Source of the DNA: Leptolyngbyaceae cyanobacterium M33_DOE_097
GTDB lineage: Bacteria > Cyanobacteriota > Cyanobacteriia > Leptolyngbyales > Leptolyngbyaceae
NCBI GenBank assembly: GCA_015296075.1
Contig: DVDV01000019.1
Location: 1 to 38,174 of the forward strand
DNA length: 38,174 nucleotides
Direction of reading: 5' to 3'
The notes under the pieces were generated by a model. The model was not told the origin of the DNA and searched no databases. It saw only the letters and a list, made by a program, of their open reading frames with translations. Shown one piece after another: positions 15,619 to 24,860 of this stretch; the first letter of the stretch is position 1, and every line of letters starts with the position of its first letter. The position numbers were made by a program, and so were the translations under genes.

Positions 15619-17292
15619 TTACTGGGCTGATGTCGGACGAGGTGCAGTTGTATTTGTGCGCGATCGCAGACTGGCCATCTGATCCTCCGCGATCGCATAC
15701 CAGACCTGCCCAAACGTTTTGGGGGTCAACGTCTTACCCTGCATCTCAGGAAATAGTTGGTAAAACTGAGCATCTGCAACCGGGTCAAGGGTTTTGCTGG
15801 TTTCCCCCGTTTCGCCCAGTTCTGTGAGCCAGCGTTGATAGTCTGCCCGGCTATAGCTGCCCAGTTTGCCACGCGTTGCAGGGCTGAGTTTTTCTAAGCG
15901 ATCCATTAAAGATGTTGCGATCGCGTTCCACTCATTTTTTAGCGAGGCTTGCTGGGCTTCATCGCTCAGCGGTTGCGATCGCAGTTGAGGATACTTTTCA
16001 TAAAATTGCTCATCCACCAGGCGCGTGAAAAAGTTGTAGTCAATTCCCAAGGTGCGGCGGCGATCGCGCAGAGCGTCCGTCCCGGCGGTTGGACTCGCAG
16101 CCGGGGCAGGCGTTGCTGCACCAGTTGGTTGCCCCACAGGCTGCTCGGCTTGCTCAGGTATTAAGGGGGGTGCGCTCGGCGATGGACTTGTTGCCGTTGT
16201 TTCAGGCGTTTTTTTGAGAAATGGCAACGAGAATCCGGTTGTAACCACTCGCCACCCAATCACCGCAAACAACAGTGTCATCCCCATGCCCAACAACATC
16301 GAAGCCGCCAGGTCTGCTCCCGCCGATCGCGGTTTTCCTCGTTGGGCTGTGCGCGGTTGCTGACGAGGCTTACGCGGTCTAGTTTCTGGCTCTCGTTCTG
16401 GTGGCGGCACAACCACCTGCTTTTGCACAATTTGACGCGTCTGGAGCGATCGCGCCAAGAGTGGCTGAATCGCTTGCATCACAACCAGGGCGGAAGCAGG
16501 CCGTTTTTGTGGGTCAACGCTGAGCATCTGCCAGAGCAGTTGTTTTAATCCAGAACTGACCGAAACTTGCGACTCCCAATCAAAAATCTGCGTCTCTGGA
16601 TCGTAGAGTTCTTCGGGGGTCTTGCCCGCCAGCAGCACCACAACCGTTACCGCCAACGCAAATAGATCGCTAGCAGGGCAGGGGTTTCCGGCTACTTGCT
16701 CAGGTGGCGCATAGCCCCACTCGCCGATCGCATCATCAGGCATCACGGGATGCAACTGCAATTGGGCGACCAACTCATAAACCAGGCCAAAATTCACCAG
16801 CACAGGTAAGCCATCCGTTTCACGCAAAATCAAACTATCGGGTGTGACATTGCGATGAACCACGCCCCGCCCATGCAAATAGTGCAGCACTGGCAAGACT
16901 TGCCCGATCAGTTCTAAAATTTCTAGCTCTGAAAAAGCTTGCCCCACCTCACGCCGTTCTTCAAGCAGAACTCCGTAGCTTTTGCCTTCAATGTACTCGC
17001 GCACCCAGAAAAACCGATTTCCCTGCAGCAGGAGCGCTTGCTGACTGGGCAATTGAGCCTGCTGCAAGCTGTAGAGAATCGCTGCCCCCTGGTTAAAGCG
17101 ATGCCAGAGCGTTTGCAAACTCTCTGGGTCTGACTCAACGGGCAAAAATTCTTTCAAGACACACAACTCATTTTCCTGAAGCTGATCACGCGCCAAGTAG
17201 GTTTGCCCAAATACCCCCTGACTGCCAATGCCAACCAGGCGATAACGGTTTTGTAGTAGCGTTCCAGTCGCGACGGGGTTTGCCTGCATCAT
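15619..17292 (-). CDS. Predicted membrane-anchored pseudokinase (Ser/Thr kinase fold)
   Basis: A 557-residue protein with a Hanks-type kinase fold (about 12-280), a low-complexity basic/Pro linker, one membrane helix (about 328-352), a Pro/Thr-rich stretch and a C-terminal domain (about 405-545). It keeps a Gly-rich loop (GIGSQGVFGQTY) and the ATP-binding Lys (CVLKEF, K47). However, the catalytic HRD is HRN (146-148) and the metal-binding DFG is NFG (167-169); both codons read AAT. Loss of both aspartates predicts little or no phosphotransfer, so it may be a scaffold or allosteric partner. It is a paralogue of the intact kinase 226 bp upstream and shares that protein's C-terminal domain, but lacks its zinc ribbon and last beta-rich segment. 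A GGAGG lies 3 bases before the first of two consecutive ATGs and 6 before the second, so the start may be 17289. Confidence 0.88.
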   Translation of the reverse strand: MMQANPVATGTLLQNRYRLVGIGSQGVFGQTYLARDQLQENELCVLKEFLPVESDPESLQTLWHRFNQGAAILYSLQQAQLPSQQALLLQGNRFFWVREYIEGKSYGVLLEERREVGQAFSELEILELIGQVLPVLHYLHGRGVVHRNVTPDSLILRETDGLPVLVNFGLVYELVAQLQLHPVMPDDAIGEWGYAPPEQVAGNPCPASDLFALAVTVVVLLAGKTPEELYDPETQIFDWESQVSVSSGLKQLLWQMLSVDPQKRPASALVVMQAIQPLLARSLQTRQIVQKQVVVPPPEREPETRPRKPRQQPRTAQRGKPRSAGADLAASMLLGMGMTLLFAVIGWRVVTTGFSLPFLKKTPETTATSPSPSAPPLIPEQAEQPVGQPTGAATPAPAASPTAGTDALRDRRRTLGIDYNFFTRLVDEQFYEKYPQLRSQPLSDEAQQASLKNEWNAIATSLMDRLEKLSPATRGKLGSYSRADYQRWLTELGETGETSKTLDPVADAQFYQLFPEMQGKTLTPKTFGQVWYAIAEDQMASLRSRTNTTAPRPTSAQ

Positions 17293-17518
17293 AAGCCTCC
17301 GCTCAAGCTAGGAGGAAGTTGAACAACGGAAGTAAAGGGGAAAGGGTTTAGAAAAAATGACCGATGCTGCTAAAGCAAAACAACGGCAAAATTGAAGTCA
17401 ATTTCTTATCAGCACCCATTTCAAATCGGGCTTTGATTGGAGAGTTGAATCAGCTTCTCTATTAATAGTATATTTGTATCATGTTGCCAAGGGGCAGATC
17501 CATTAATATTCATCAAAA

Positions 17519-19537
17519 TTAGGGGCTTTCTTCCACGGGTGGAATCGTTGTTGTCGGTGTGGGAGAAGGGGGCGAAATGGCCTCTGCCTCAAGCTTTAAG
17601 GAAAAATCGACCACTTGATTTGAGTTAGGAATGACAACAATTTCATACAAACCAGAGTCTTGTAGTTTGCCTGACCATTCTGTTGCTTGAGTGTCTTCAA
17701 GTAGGGGCGATCGCTCAGACGTTGGTGGGTAAAAAGAAAGGCGCGTACTTTGATCTTTCGCTTGTAAGTTGAGTTGAACGGTTTGATCTTTTTCCAGTGC
17801 TGCCAAATAAACTTTGCCCTGTCCGGGTTGGAGATCGCCTTCAACCTGCTGGCTGTTCGCGCCACTGCTGAAGTTCAATCGCGCCAGGTTTTTGCCTGCT
17901 TTTAGTTGGGTCAGCTGCTCCGTCGCGATCGCTTGCCAAACTTGCATCATGGGGGCAGACAGCTTCCCCTGCTTGGGTTGCTCCGGCATCAAATAGGCAA
18001 ATTGAGCATCCGTTAAATCGTTGAGGGTGCGGCTACTCACGTTGATCTGATTCACCGCGTTCCGACGTTTTTCTAAATCAGCGTTGGTATACCGACCCAA
18101 CCGCGATCGCGCATCTTTACTAATTTTTTCTAGCCGGGTGAGGTAATCTTGGGCAATCTCATCCCACTCTTTGCGGTACGCTTCATCCTTCGGTTCGCGG
18201 GTTAAGGGGCGACCAATCGCATTTTTGGCGTAGAAGGTGTCATTCACCAGTGCCACTAAAAAACTTTCCTCAATTCCAAGCCGCTGACGCTGCTGAATCA
18301 AGGCTTCCTTTCGAGCTTTCTCAGCCGCCGAAAACTCAGGTTCGGGGGGAATGTTGTTTTGTTCTGATTGTGCTGGAACCGTAGGACTGGGTTCTGGCGT
18401 GCGGGCCTTGAGGTAGCGATCGCCAACTAACCAACCACCCGCAGCCAGTCCCGTTAATAGCAAGCTAATTCCCACTAGCCGCAGTCCTCCTTTCGAGCGA
18501 CGTGCCCCTGCTGGCGCGGGTGTAGTAGCTGGACTTACCGCTAGAGTCTGAGTGGACGTAAGTTCAGGAGTCGGTGTTGATAGTAATGCACCTTCAGCCG
18601 CGATCACTGCCTCCGCCCCAAACGCCTCCAGCACCGCCGTTGCCGTAGGATACCGCTGCTCCGGGTAAGGACTCAACATCCGCTCTAGAATGTTGGTGAA
18701 TTTGGGACTTAAGCGCACCATTGAGTGCCACTGGCGGCGATCTGCACCCAACAAATCCTGGGGTTCGCGTCCGGTGAGTAGCACCAATGCCGTCATCGCC
18801 AGCGCATACAAATCGCTGTGGGGGTAAGCTTCACCGCTGCTCATCTGCTCAGTGGGAGCGTAGCCAATTTTGCCGAGCAAGGTCGGTTGCGCGGGCATCA
18901 CCGCACCCGGAGTTTGGGAGATGACTGTTGCCGCCATTCGCTTCACACCGCCAAAATCGATCAAAATAGGCAGGCGATCGCTCCGACGACAGATCAAGTT
19001 ATCAGGAGAAATATCACGGTGAACAACACCGAGCGAGTGAATATAAGCCAGCACAGGCAATAGGTGATAGATCAGTTGTTTAACTTCTTCCTCAGAAAAG
19101 CAGGTGCCCTGTTGTTGGCGTTGGCGCAGCAAGGTGAGGTAGGTATCGCCATCGACGTAATCTTGCACCAAAAACAACCGTCCACCATTGACGCTGGCTC
19201 GAAAGATTTCGCGAAACCGGGGAATCTGCGGATGCTCTAGCCGATAGAGAATACCCGCCTCACGCTGAAACAGTTCTTCGGCTTTGCTGAGTGCCTCAGT
19301 GCCGTGTACTTGAGGATCAAACTCCTTCAGCACACAATATTCCTGAAAGCGGTTCGTATCTTCGGCGAGGTAAGTTCGGCCAAAGCCACCCTGCCCAAGC
19401 TGGCGCAGAACCCGATAACGTCCGCCCAGCAAGCCCTCCTGGTTTTGTAGTGGGGGTGTTAGCGCCTCGCCACAAAACAGGCAAAACCGATGGTTAGAAG
19501 GATTTTCGTGCCCCTGGCTGCAATAGAGAAGTGTCAC
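17519..19537 (-). CDS. Ser/Thr protein kinase with N-terminal zinc ribbon
   Basis: An active-looking Hanks-type kinase of 672 residues. A zinc ribbon opens it (YCSQGHENP then FCLFCGE). The kinase domain (about 38-310) has GQGGFGRTY, Lys in VLKEF (about 71), HRDISPDN (catalytic Asp about 175) and IDFGGVK (Asp about 194). A membrane helix (about 352-370) follows a Thr/Pro-rich linker. The extracytoplasmic part holds the domain shared with the downstream pseudokinase (about 420-555: NDTFYAKN, KEWDEIAQDYLTRLEK, LTDAQFAYLMPE) and then a beta-rich segment resembling a pre-peptidase C-terminal (PPC) domain. The frame opens at GTG 19552, but GTG 19537 (read MTLLYCSQGH) better matches cyanobacterial relatives, with a G-rich stretch upstream. 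The gene is divergent from rsmE by about 70 bp and probably cotranscribed with the pseudokinase. The ligand is unknown. Confidence 0.9.
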   Translation of the reverse strand: MTLLYCSQGHENPSNHRFCLFCGEALTPPLQNQEGLLGGRYRVLRQLGQGGFGRTYLAEDTNRFQEYCVLKEFDPQVHGTEALSKAEELFQREAGILYRLEHPQIPRFREIFRASVNGGRLFLVQDYVDGDTYLTLLRQRQQQGTCFSEEEVKQLIYHLLPVLAYIHSLGVVHRDISPDNLICRRSDRLPILIDFGGVKRMAATVISQTPGAVMPAQPTLLGKIGYAPTEQMSSGEAYPHSDLYALAMTALVLLTGREPQDLLGADRRQWHSMVRLSPKFTNILERMLSPYPEQRYPTATAVLEAFGAEAVIAAEGALLSTPTPELTSTQTLAVSPATTPAPAGARRSKGGLRLVGISLLLTGLAAGGWLVGDRYLKARTPEPSPTVPAQSEQNNIPPEPEFSAAEKARKEALIQQRQRLGIEESFLVALVNDTFYAKNAIGRPLTREPKDEAYRKEWDEIAQDYLTRLEKISKDARSRLGRYTNADLEKRRNAVNQINVSSRTLNDLTDAQFAYLMPEQPKQGKLSAPMMQVWQAIATEQLTQLKAGKNLARLNFSSGANSQQVEGDLQPGQGKVYLAALEKDQTVQLNLQAKDQSTRLSFYPPTSERSPLLEDTQATEWSGKLQDSGLYEIVVIPNSNQVVDFSLKLEAEAISPPSPTPTTTIPPVEESP

Positions 19538-19610
19538 AATTTCAATCCCCACTCACCTTTTCCATTGTGCGTCAGTAAGATAATAGGGGCGAATTTTTGC
19601 AAGAAAGACG

Positions 19611-20351
19611 ATGGTGCAGCGAATTGTAATTTCGCTGGAGCAAGTGAACGATCTCCAGATCACGCTGACTGCCGCCCAGCACCACTATCTAGAACGAGTT
19701 TTGCGATTAGGGGCAGGCGATCGCTTCATCGCAATGGATGGGCAAGGTCACTCCTGGTTAGCAGAGTTAACTTTAACAACTCCAACGGCGCACGCCAAAA
19801 TTCTCGACCATCTCGACATTCAGACCGAGTTACCCGTCGCAATCACCCTGGTAGCAGCCTTACCCAAGGGCAGCGGCTTTGATGAGGTCGTGCGGCAATG
19901 CACCGAGTTAGGAGTAGCAGAGATTGTGCCAGTCCTCAGCGATCGCACCTTGCTACAACCCAGTCCCCAAAAGCTTGAGCGCTGGCGTCGCATTGCCCAA
20001 GAAGCCGCTGAGCAAGCCGAACGGCAAATTGTCCCCCCGGTGCGCGAGCCACTTTCCTTGGTCAATCACCTAGAAACGCTACCCGGTCGGGAGTGTCACA
20101 AATTTTTCTGCGAAGCCCGTGACACCTACCCCCATTTGCTGCCCCAGTTAACCGCTTGCCGTCTGGACTGGCCGATCATGCTGGCAGTTGGGCCTGAAGG
20201 TGGGTGGACAGAAGCCGAAATTCAACAGGCGATCGCGGCAGGTTATCAGCCCGTTTCCCTGGGCGAGCGGATTTTACGAGCCGTTACAGCACCCCTAGCA
20301 GCAATGGCGATCGTCGCCGCTGTTTTAGAAACGCACGAAAAGCCGCAGTAA
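19611..20351 (+). CDS. rsmE: 16S rRNA m3U1498 methyltransferase RsmE
   Basis: A 246-residue SPOUT-class methyltransferase, which makes N3-methyluridine at 16S rRNA position 1498 in the decoding region. An N-terminal PUA-like domain (about 1-75, with HHYLERVLRLGAGDRF) precedes the knotted catalytic domain with VAALPKGSGFDEVVRQCTEL, VLSDRT, ERWRRIAQEAAEQAER and the SAM-binding knot LAVGPEGGWTEAE then LGERILRAVTAPLAA. Length and motifs are normal. It starts at ATG 19611 and is followed after 53 bp by menG on the same strand, so the two may share a transcript. Confidence 0.96.
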   Translation: MVQRIVISLEQVNDLQITLTAAQHHYLERVLRLGAGDRFIAMDGQGHSWLAELTLTTPTAHAKILDHLDIQTELPVAITLVAALPKGSGFDEVVRQCTELGVAEIVPVLSDRTLLQPSPQKLERWRRIAQEAAEQAERQIVPPVREPLSLVNHLETLPGRECHKFFCEARDTYPHLLPQLTACRLDWPIMLAVGPEGGWTEAEIQQAIAAGYQPVSLGERILRAVTAPLAAMAIVAAVLETHEKPQ

Positions 20352-20404
20352 CCTGATGACATGGTATTCTGCTCTTCTGCCTTCGCTTTCTGACTGGTTC
20401 ATTC

Positions 20405-21079
20405 ATGAATTCCAACGAGATTCGCGACCTATTCAACCGCATTGCGCCTGTTTATGACCAGCTCAATCGCTCCCTGAGCCTGGGCCAGCACAAGATTTGG
20501 AAGCTGATGACCGTCAAGTGGAGCGGTGCCAAACCGGGCGATCGCTGCTTGGATGTGTGCTGTGGTAGCGGTGACATCGCCCTGTTGCTGGCTGAGCGTG
20601 TTGGGCAGATGGGTGCCGTGACCGGAGTTGATTTTGCGGTCGAACAATTGGCGATCGCGGGTCAACGCAATCCGGCTATCACCTGGGTTGAAGGGGATGC
20701 TCTGGCACTACCGTTTGCCGATGCTTCATTTGATGCGGTTACAATGGGTTATGGGTTGCGAAACGTTACAGATATTCCTCAAGCACTGAAGGAGTTGTAT
20801 CGTGTCTTGAAGCCAGGTGCAACCGCTGCTGTACTCGACTTTAACCACACTCAAAATCCTTTAGTAAAAGCGTTTCAAAATTGGTACTTAGAGGCGATCG
20901 TCGTCTCAACCGCGACCCGGTTTGGCATGACGGATGAGTATGCCTACATTGCCCCCAGTTTAGAGCGGTTTCCAACCGGGGAAACGCAAGTAAACCTCGC
21001 CAAGCAGGTTGGGTTTTCCACCGTCACGCATTACCCTATCGCCGGGGGTACGATGGGGGTATTGGTTGCTCAAAAATAA
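20405..21079 (+). CDS. menG: UbiE/MenG methyltransferase (demethylphylloquinone methyltransferase)
   Basis: A 224-residue class I SAM-dependent methyltransferase of the UbiE/COQ5 family. Marks are FNRIAPVYDQLNRSLSLGQH near the N-terminus, SAM motif I LDVCCGSGDIALLLAE (about 48-63), VEGDALALPFADASFDAVTMGYGLRNV and the C-terminal PIAGGTMGVLVAQK. In cyanobacteria this enzyme performs the last step of phylloquinone synthesis, methylating 2-phytyl-1,4-naphthoquinone to give the photosystem I cofactor. It is slightly shorter than the E. coli enzyme, as usual for cyanobacteria. ATG 20405 follows rsmE closely. Confidence 0.93.
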   Translation: MNSNEIRDLFNRIAPVYDQLNRSLSLGQHKIWKLMTVKWSGAKPGDRCLDVCCGSGDIALLLAERVGQMGAVTGVDFAVEQLAIAGQRNPAITWVEGDALALPFADASFDAVTMGYGLRNVTDIPQALKELYRVLKPGATAAVLDFNHTQNPLVKAFQNWYLEAIVVSTATRFGMTDEYAYIAPSLERFPTGETQVNLAKQVGFSTVTHYPIAGGTMGVLVAQK

Positions 21080-21161
21080 AGAGAATTGGACAGGCCTAGA
21101 AATTCGCCTGCTTTCGATTTTTAGGGCATAACACTCTAGTTCCTTTCTGACGCGTACTACC

Positions 21162-22391
21162 TTGGATCTCGCTACAGTCTGGCTATTTATCGGTCCGCCA
21201 TTAGTGGGGGGTGTGATTGGTTACTTTACCAATGACATCGCCATCAAAATGCTGTTTCGCCCTTACAAGACGCTTTACTTTGGCGGGCGGCGAGTGCCCT
21301 TCACTCCGGGTCTGATTCCTCGTAACCAGGAGCGACTGGCTAAGCGAATTTCAGACACCATCATGGGTTCGCTGCTGACGCCCGAAGAGATGCAACGGCT
21401 GGCCCAACGCCTCTTACAAACAGAGCGGGTGCAAGGTGCAATTAAGTGGTTGCTCCAACTCGCGATCGCCCAACTTGATCCGCAACAAAATCCACGCACG
21501 GCGATCGTTTTATCCAACATTCTACGTGATCTGTTTGGTGAGTCTCTGCCACGGCTGTTAAAGGTTCTAGCCCGACGCGAAGATTTTTTAGAAGTGCAGC
21601 TCAACCAAATTTTTGACCAGGTTTTGCTCGACTTTCAGTTGACGGATGAGCAAGCTACTAAGCTGGCCGACTGGTTGTTAGAGGTGGCTTTACCGCCGGA
21701 TGTGCTGCGGCAGACGATTATTGACTTCTTGACCGATCGCAACATTCAAGTCATTGATGAAGGGTTCCGCGAAAAAACCAGTGGCACTTACTGGGTTGTT
21801 GCTAACCTGTTTGGTGTCCGCAATGCTTTGACTCGTTTACGTTCTTACTGCCTGGACGAACGGGATGCCTCCAATGCTCGCTTAGCGGAATTGATCACTT
21901 CTTTGGGGGTGCAGCAACGTCTGCGCGAACTGTTACTCAATCTGTCGCTGCAAAACTTGCCAGTTTCAACCGTGCGACAACTGCGCAAGACCCTGCGTGA
22001 CACCGTGCGCGATTATTTGCAGGAACGTGGTTCTGACCTGTTGCAAGAGTTGGGCAAATCGATTGATTGGGATAAGTTAGCAATCCTAATTTTGAATCGC
22101 TTGCGCTCCTCTGAATCTGTCACAACATCGCTGGATGTTGTCAGTTTAGAACTCGCACTGATTCTCGATCGCTACTTAGAACAAGACTTAGAAAAGCTTG
22201 TGGCGCAGGTCATCCCAATTTTGAATGTTGATCAAGTCATTATCGAGCGCGTTCAGGCAACATCACCGCAAGATTTAGAAAAAGCAATTAACGGCATTGT
22301 TAAAAGTGAATTGCAGGCGATCGTCAATCTGGGTGGCATTTTAGGCTTTGTGATTGGTCTATTGCAATCTGCAACTTTATTGATGCGTTAA
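21162..22391 (+). CDS. DUF445 family membrane protein
   Basis: A 409-residue DUF445 (YheB-like) protein. Residues 1-25 form a membrane segment around [20 protein letters not shown], followed by the family signature [15 protein letters not shown] and [20 protein letters not shown] long amphipathic helical middle follows, and a second membrane helix lies at the C-terminus (about 388-406, [19 protein letters not shown]). DUF445 proteins are conserved envelope proteins without a settled function. The start is a TTG at 21162; it is preferred because the next in-frame ATG (in IKMLF) would delete the first helix and half the signature. The gene lies 82 bp past menG on the same strand. Confidence 0.88.
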   Translation: MDLATVWLFIGPPLVGGVIGYFTNDIAIKMLFRPYKTLYFGGRRVPFTPGLIPRNQERLAKRISDTIMGSLLTPEEMQRLAQRLLQTERVQGAIKWLLQLAIAQLDPQQNPRTAIVLSNILRDLFGESLPRLLKVLARREDFLEVQLNQIFDQVLLDFQLTDEQATKLADWLLEVALPPDVLRQTIIDFLTDRNIQVIDEGFREKTSGTYWVVANLFGVRNALTRLRSYCLDERDASNARLAELITSLGVQQRLRELLLNLSLQNLPVSTVRQLRKTLRDTVRDYLQERGSDLLQELGKSIDWDKLAILILNRLRSSESVTTSLDVVSLELALILDRYLEQDLEKLVAQVIPILNVDQVIIERVQATSPQDLEKAINGIVKSELQAIVNLGGILGFVIGLLQSATLLMR

Positions 22392-22478
22392 GTTGCAAAT
22401 CGATGATTCATTTTTGTGATTAAGGAGTATTCTGTGTTATTCGATTTTGGGTAACGCAGAGTGGCTTCAGGTGTGGGA

Positions 22479-23492
22479 ATGGCTCAGGCAGAAGTATTAC
22501 AACGGGCACGATTGGGTGATGCAACCGCGATCGCAATCCTGATTAACACTTCACTTGCATCACGCGGGATCACAGCAACTGTTGAACGAATTGGCGATCG
22601 CCTGTTGATTGCTTATACGGCAACACAGGTTTTAAAGGCTGAATCAATGTTGCGGTTTACCCAAACAGGTTTGCAAAATTTAGCTCTTTCGACCTTCCAA
22701 TCGGTGCAAATTTCAGGCATGAAAGCGGGTTGTGAAACGCCTCTCTGGCAGGTTGAGTTACGCCTGCAGGGAGAAACTTCACGCCTCTATCCCAGATTGG
22801 GAGTTGCAGCCCAACCAGGCTTCGAATCAGGATCAACGCAACATCCTCTAGTGCCCTCGCAAGTCTCACCGACCGAAACAGTTAAACGCCTTGCAGCTTC
22901 TGCTAAACATCTGAACCTGAGCCAGCCCAAATACTTTTTTTCAGTTAGTTTTTTTATTCTGATGGGTTTCTTTTTAGGCGCGATCGCGGCTTTCTTTAAA
23001 GGCTCGCCCCCACTCCGATTTTCGACCCTGGCGCTGTTACATCCCCCCGTTGAGGAGGCGCAGATTGCTGCCACTCAACCGCCAGCCGCCGCACAAACCG
23101 ATGACCCACTTCAAAAACAACAACAGGCGATCGCCGCTTACCTGCTGCGCATGACCGACGCCCAGCAAGAGTTTTATGTCGAGTTTGGGCGCTTGACGAG
23201 AAATTTGGAAGAGTTAGAGCGCTTTGCGTCGGTGATCTCGCAGACCCAAAACTACAAAGTTGAGTTTGTTCGCCAGAATGACCAGCAAGCGACGTTGCAG
23301 GCGATCGCAAAAACCGATGAGCTAAAAAGCTACACCAGCACAGTGCGAGTGAAATTTCACAAAGACATCCCGAAGCTCATCGCACGGGTTTGTGCAACCG
23401 AGTCTCCCTCCCAGATTCCCCCAGCTATCCCATCTAGTTCGTTAGAGTGCCCGCTGCAATCACAGTCTATTCCATTGCCTCATTCAAACTAA
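22479..23492 (+). CDS. Pilin-like (G/H type) membrane protein, conserved in cyanobacteria
   Basis: A protein of 337 residues from ATG 22479 (an in-frame GTG at 22461 is possible). Three parts are seen. The N-terminal cytoplasmic domain (about 1-100; LQRARLGDATAIAILINTSL, GDRLLIAYTA) is a small alpha/beta unit found in several cyanobacterial membrane proteins. One membrane helix lies at about 152-172 (FFSVSFFILMGFFLGAIAAF). The extracytoplasmic part (about 215-300) starts with a long helix (QQAIAAYLLRMTDAQQEFYVE) and a beta-rich tail, like proteins annotated type IV pilin-like G/H. No prepilin cleavage site (G-F near the N-terminus) is present, so it is not an ordinary pilin. The function is unknown. 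Confidence 0.7.
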   Translation: MAQAEVLQRARLGDATAIAILINTSLASRGITATVERIGDRLLIAYTATQVLKAESMLRFTQTGLQNLALSTFQSVQISGMKAGCETPLWQVELRLQGETSRLYPRLGVAAQPGFESGSTQHPLVPSQVSPTETVKRLAASAKHLNLSQPKYFFSVSFFILMGFFLGAIAAFFKGSPPLRFSTLALLHPPVEEAQIAATQPPAAAQTDDPLQKQQQAIAAYLLRMTDAQQEFYVEFGRLTRNLEELERFASVISQTQNYKVEFVRQNDQQATLQAIAKTDELKSYTSTVRVKFHKDIPKLIARVCATESPSQIPPAIPSSSLECPLQSQSIPLPHSN

Positions 23493-23888
23493 TGGTCTGC
23501 CAAGCCAACTCTGCCAGGTAGAGAAGACGAATAACCAATGACCAATGGCTCAGTCATTACCGACCCTGCAAAGTTCTTTTGGTGAACTACTAAGGCAATC
23601 GCTTGCATTTGCGATACCCAAAAGCTAAGAATCCGTCCGCCTGTTAATTTTTCCTGGCTGATGGATATTTCTGTTTAACCTAAGTTTGCAACCACGGCGT
23701 TGATTAGGGCACTCTTCCAGGGAAACCTGGAGATTAAGCGAACGCTTTCGCCAAAAAATAGTTGCGCGATCGATTGGAAATCTCCCATTAAACGGTGTAT
23801 TCCTCTGAAGCAGGGTGAGGTAGTGATTCAGCGCTGCCGCTTCGCACGGTCCAATCCTACTTTTATGAAAATTGCAAGGTGCATCATC
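23493..23888 (+). other. Intergenic region upstream of the GH19 gene
   Basis: About 395 bp. The downstream frame stays open from 23700, but residues before ATG 23889 (such as RCIPLKQGEVVIQRCRF) look non-coding in character and are not expected in the family. A HIP1-like site is at about 23766. No repeat or RNA gene was recognised. Confidence 0.45.
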
Positions 23889-24782
23889 ATGATTCAACAG
23901 CTTGATTTATGGAGAGTTCAGGCATTTAGTCGGCTTGAAAGCCTGATTAAAATGATTCCAGTGGGCCCGTCTCCTCATGATGTCCCGATTGATGGCTTAA
24001 TTCGTGCTTTTAATAAACTGCCCGCTCGCCCCGCTGACAAACCACCCTACGCTGGTATTTTTGGCACAACTGACCCTAATGTTGGGCGCGTCAAAGCGCT
24101 GGAGCATCTCAAAGAAGCGAGAACTCAGCTAACGGGTGCCGAGAACGCAATTGATGGCTTGATAGATAACTTAATTCGAGCGTTGAGCAAGTTGCCTCCT
24201 CGACCTGCAACGCGTCACGCCTATGCAGGCATCTTTCCAGAGATGCGGGTCGCCATCCTGAGTACCGATGACTTGCTCAAGATTGTGCCAGGGGCACGGC
24301 GCAGTCGAGTGAATGCTTTGGCTCCCTATTTGAACCAAACCATGATTGAGTTTGACATTACAACTCCCCTGCGCCAGGCCCATTTTCTCGCCCAGGTGGC
24401 CCACGAGTCCGATCGCTTCAATGCTTTAGAAGAGTATGCTTCAGGATCTGCTTATGAAGGTCGGCGTGATTTAGGTAATACCCAGTCGGGCGATGGGGTG
24501 CGGTTTAAGGGGAGAGGGTTGATTCAAGTGACTGGCCGCACTAACTATATTGCAGCCGGACGTGCCCTCGGCGTGGACTTAATTCGTAACCCGCGTCGAT
24601 TGGCTGAGCCAGATCTGGCTTGTCGCAGTGCTGGTTGGTATTGGAATACACGCCAGCTAAATGGCATCGCTGACCGAGACGATGTGAGAAGAATTACGCG
24701 GCTGATTAATGGTGGTTATAACGGATTGCAAGACCGCCTGGAATTGCTGCACTACGCAAAACGAGTATTGCGCCTCTCGTAG
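23889..24782 (+). CDS. Glycoside hydrolase family 19 (chitinase/lysin-like) protein
   Basis: A 297-residue protein. The C-terminal about 170 residues are a GH19 domain of the phage-lysin type: HFLAQVAHESDRFNALEEY with the expected catalytic Glu (E173 in HES), RFKGRGLIQVTGRTNY (about 205-220), then CRSAGWYWNTRQLNGIAD and ITRLINGGYNGLQDR. Such enzymes cleave beta-1,4 bonds in chitin or peptidoglycan. The N-terminal part contains a duplicated 25-residue motif, IDxLIRAxxKLPxRPA to YAGIF, at residues 34-58 and 92-116 (17 of 25 identical). There is no signal peptide, so export would need a holin, an injection system or cell lysis. ATG 23889 is chosen because AAGGTG lies 7-8 bases upstream; the frame is open further up. 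No phage structural genes are nearby. Confidence 0.85.
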   Translation: MIQQLDLWRVQAFSRLESLIKMIPVGPSPHDVPIDGLIRAFNKLPARPADKPPYAGIFGTTDPNVGRVKALEHLKEARTQLTGAENAIDGLIDNLIRALSKLPPRPATRHAYAGIFPEMRVAILSTDDLLKIVPGARRSRVNALAPYLNQTMIEFDITTPLRQAHFLAQVAHESDRFNALEEYASGSAYEGRRDLGNTQSGDGVRFKGRGLIQVTGRTNYIAAGRALGVDLIRNPRRLAEPDLACRSAGWYWNTRQLNGIADRDDVRRITRLINGGYNGLQDRLELLHYAKRVLRLS

Positions 24783-24860
24783 TTCACATCCGTAAGCTAA
24801 GCTGAACAAGAACGGCAACTTCTGAAAAGAGGGTGCCGTCCGTTGTTTTTAGGACTGGCA

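Noticed and set aside
22479-23492. True type IV pilin or minor pilin
   Set aside because: There is no N-terminal prepilin peptidase motif; the membrane helix is internal, after about 150 residues.
23889-24782. Prophage marked by the GH19 lysin
   Set aside because: No holin, structural or replication genes surround it, and both flanks are cellular genes.
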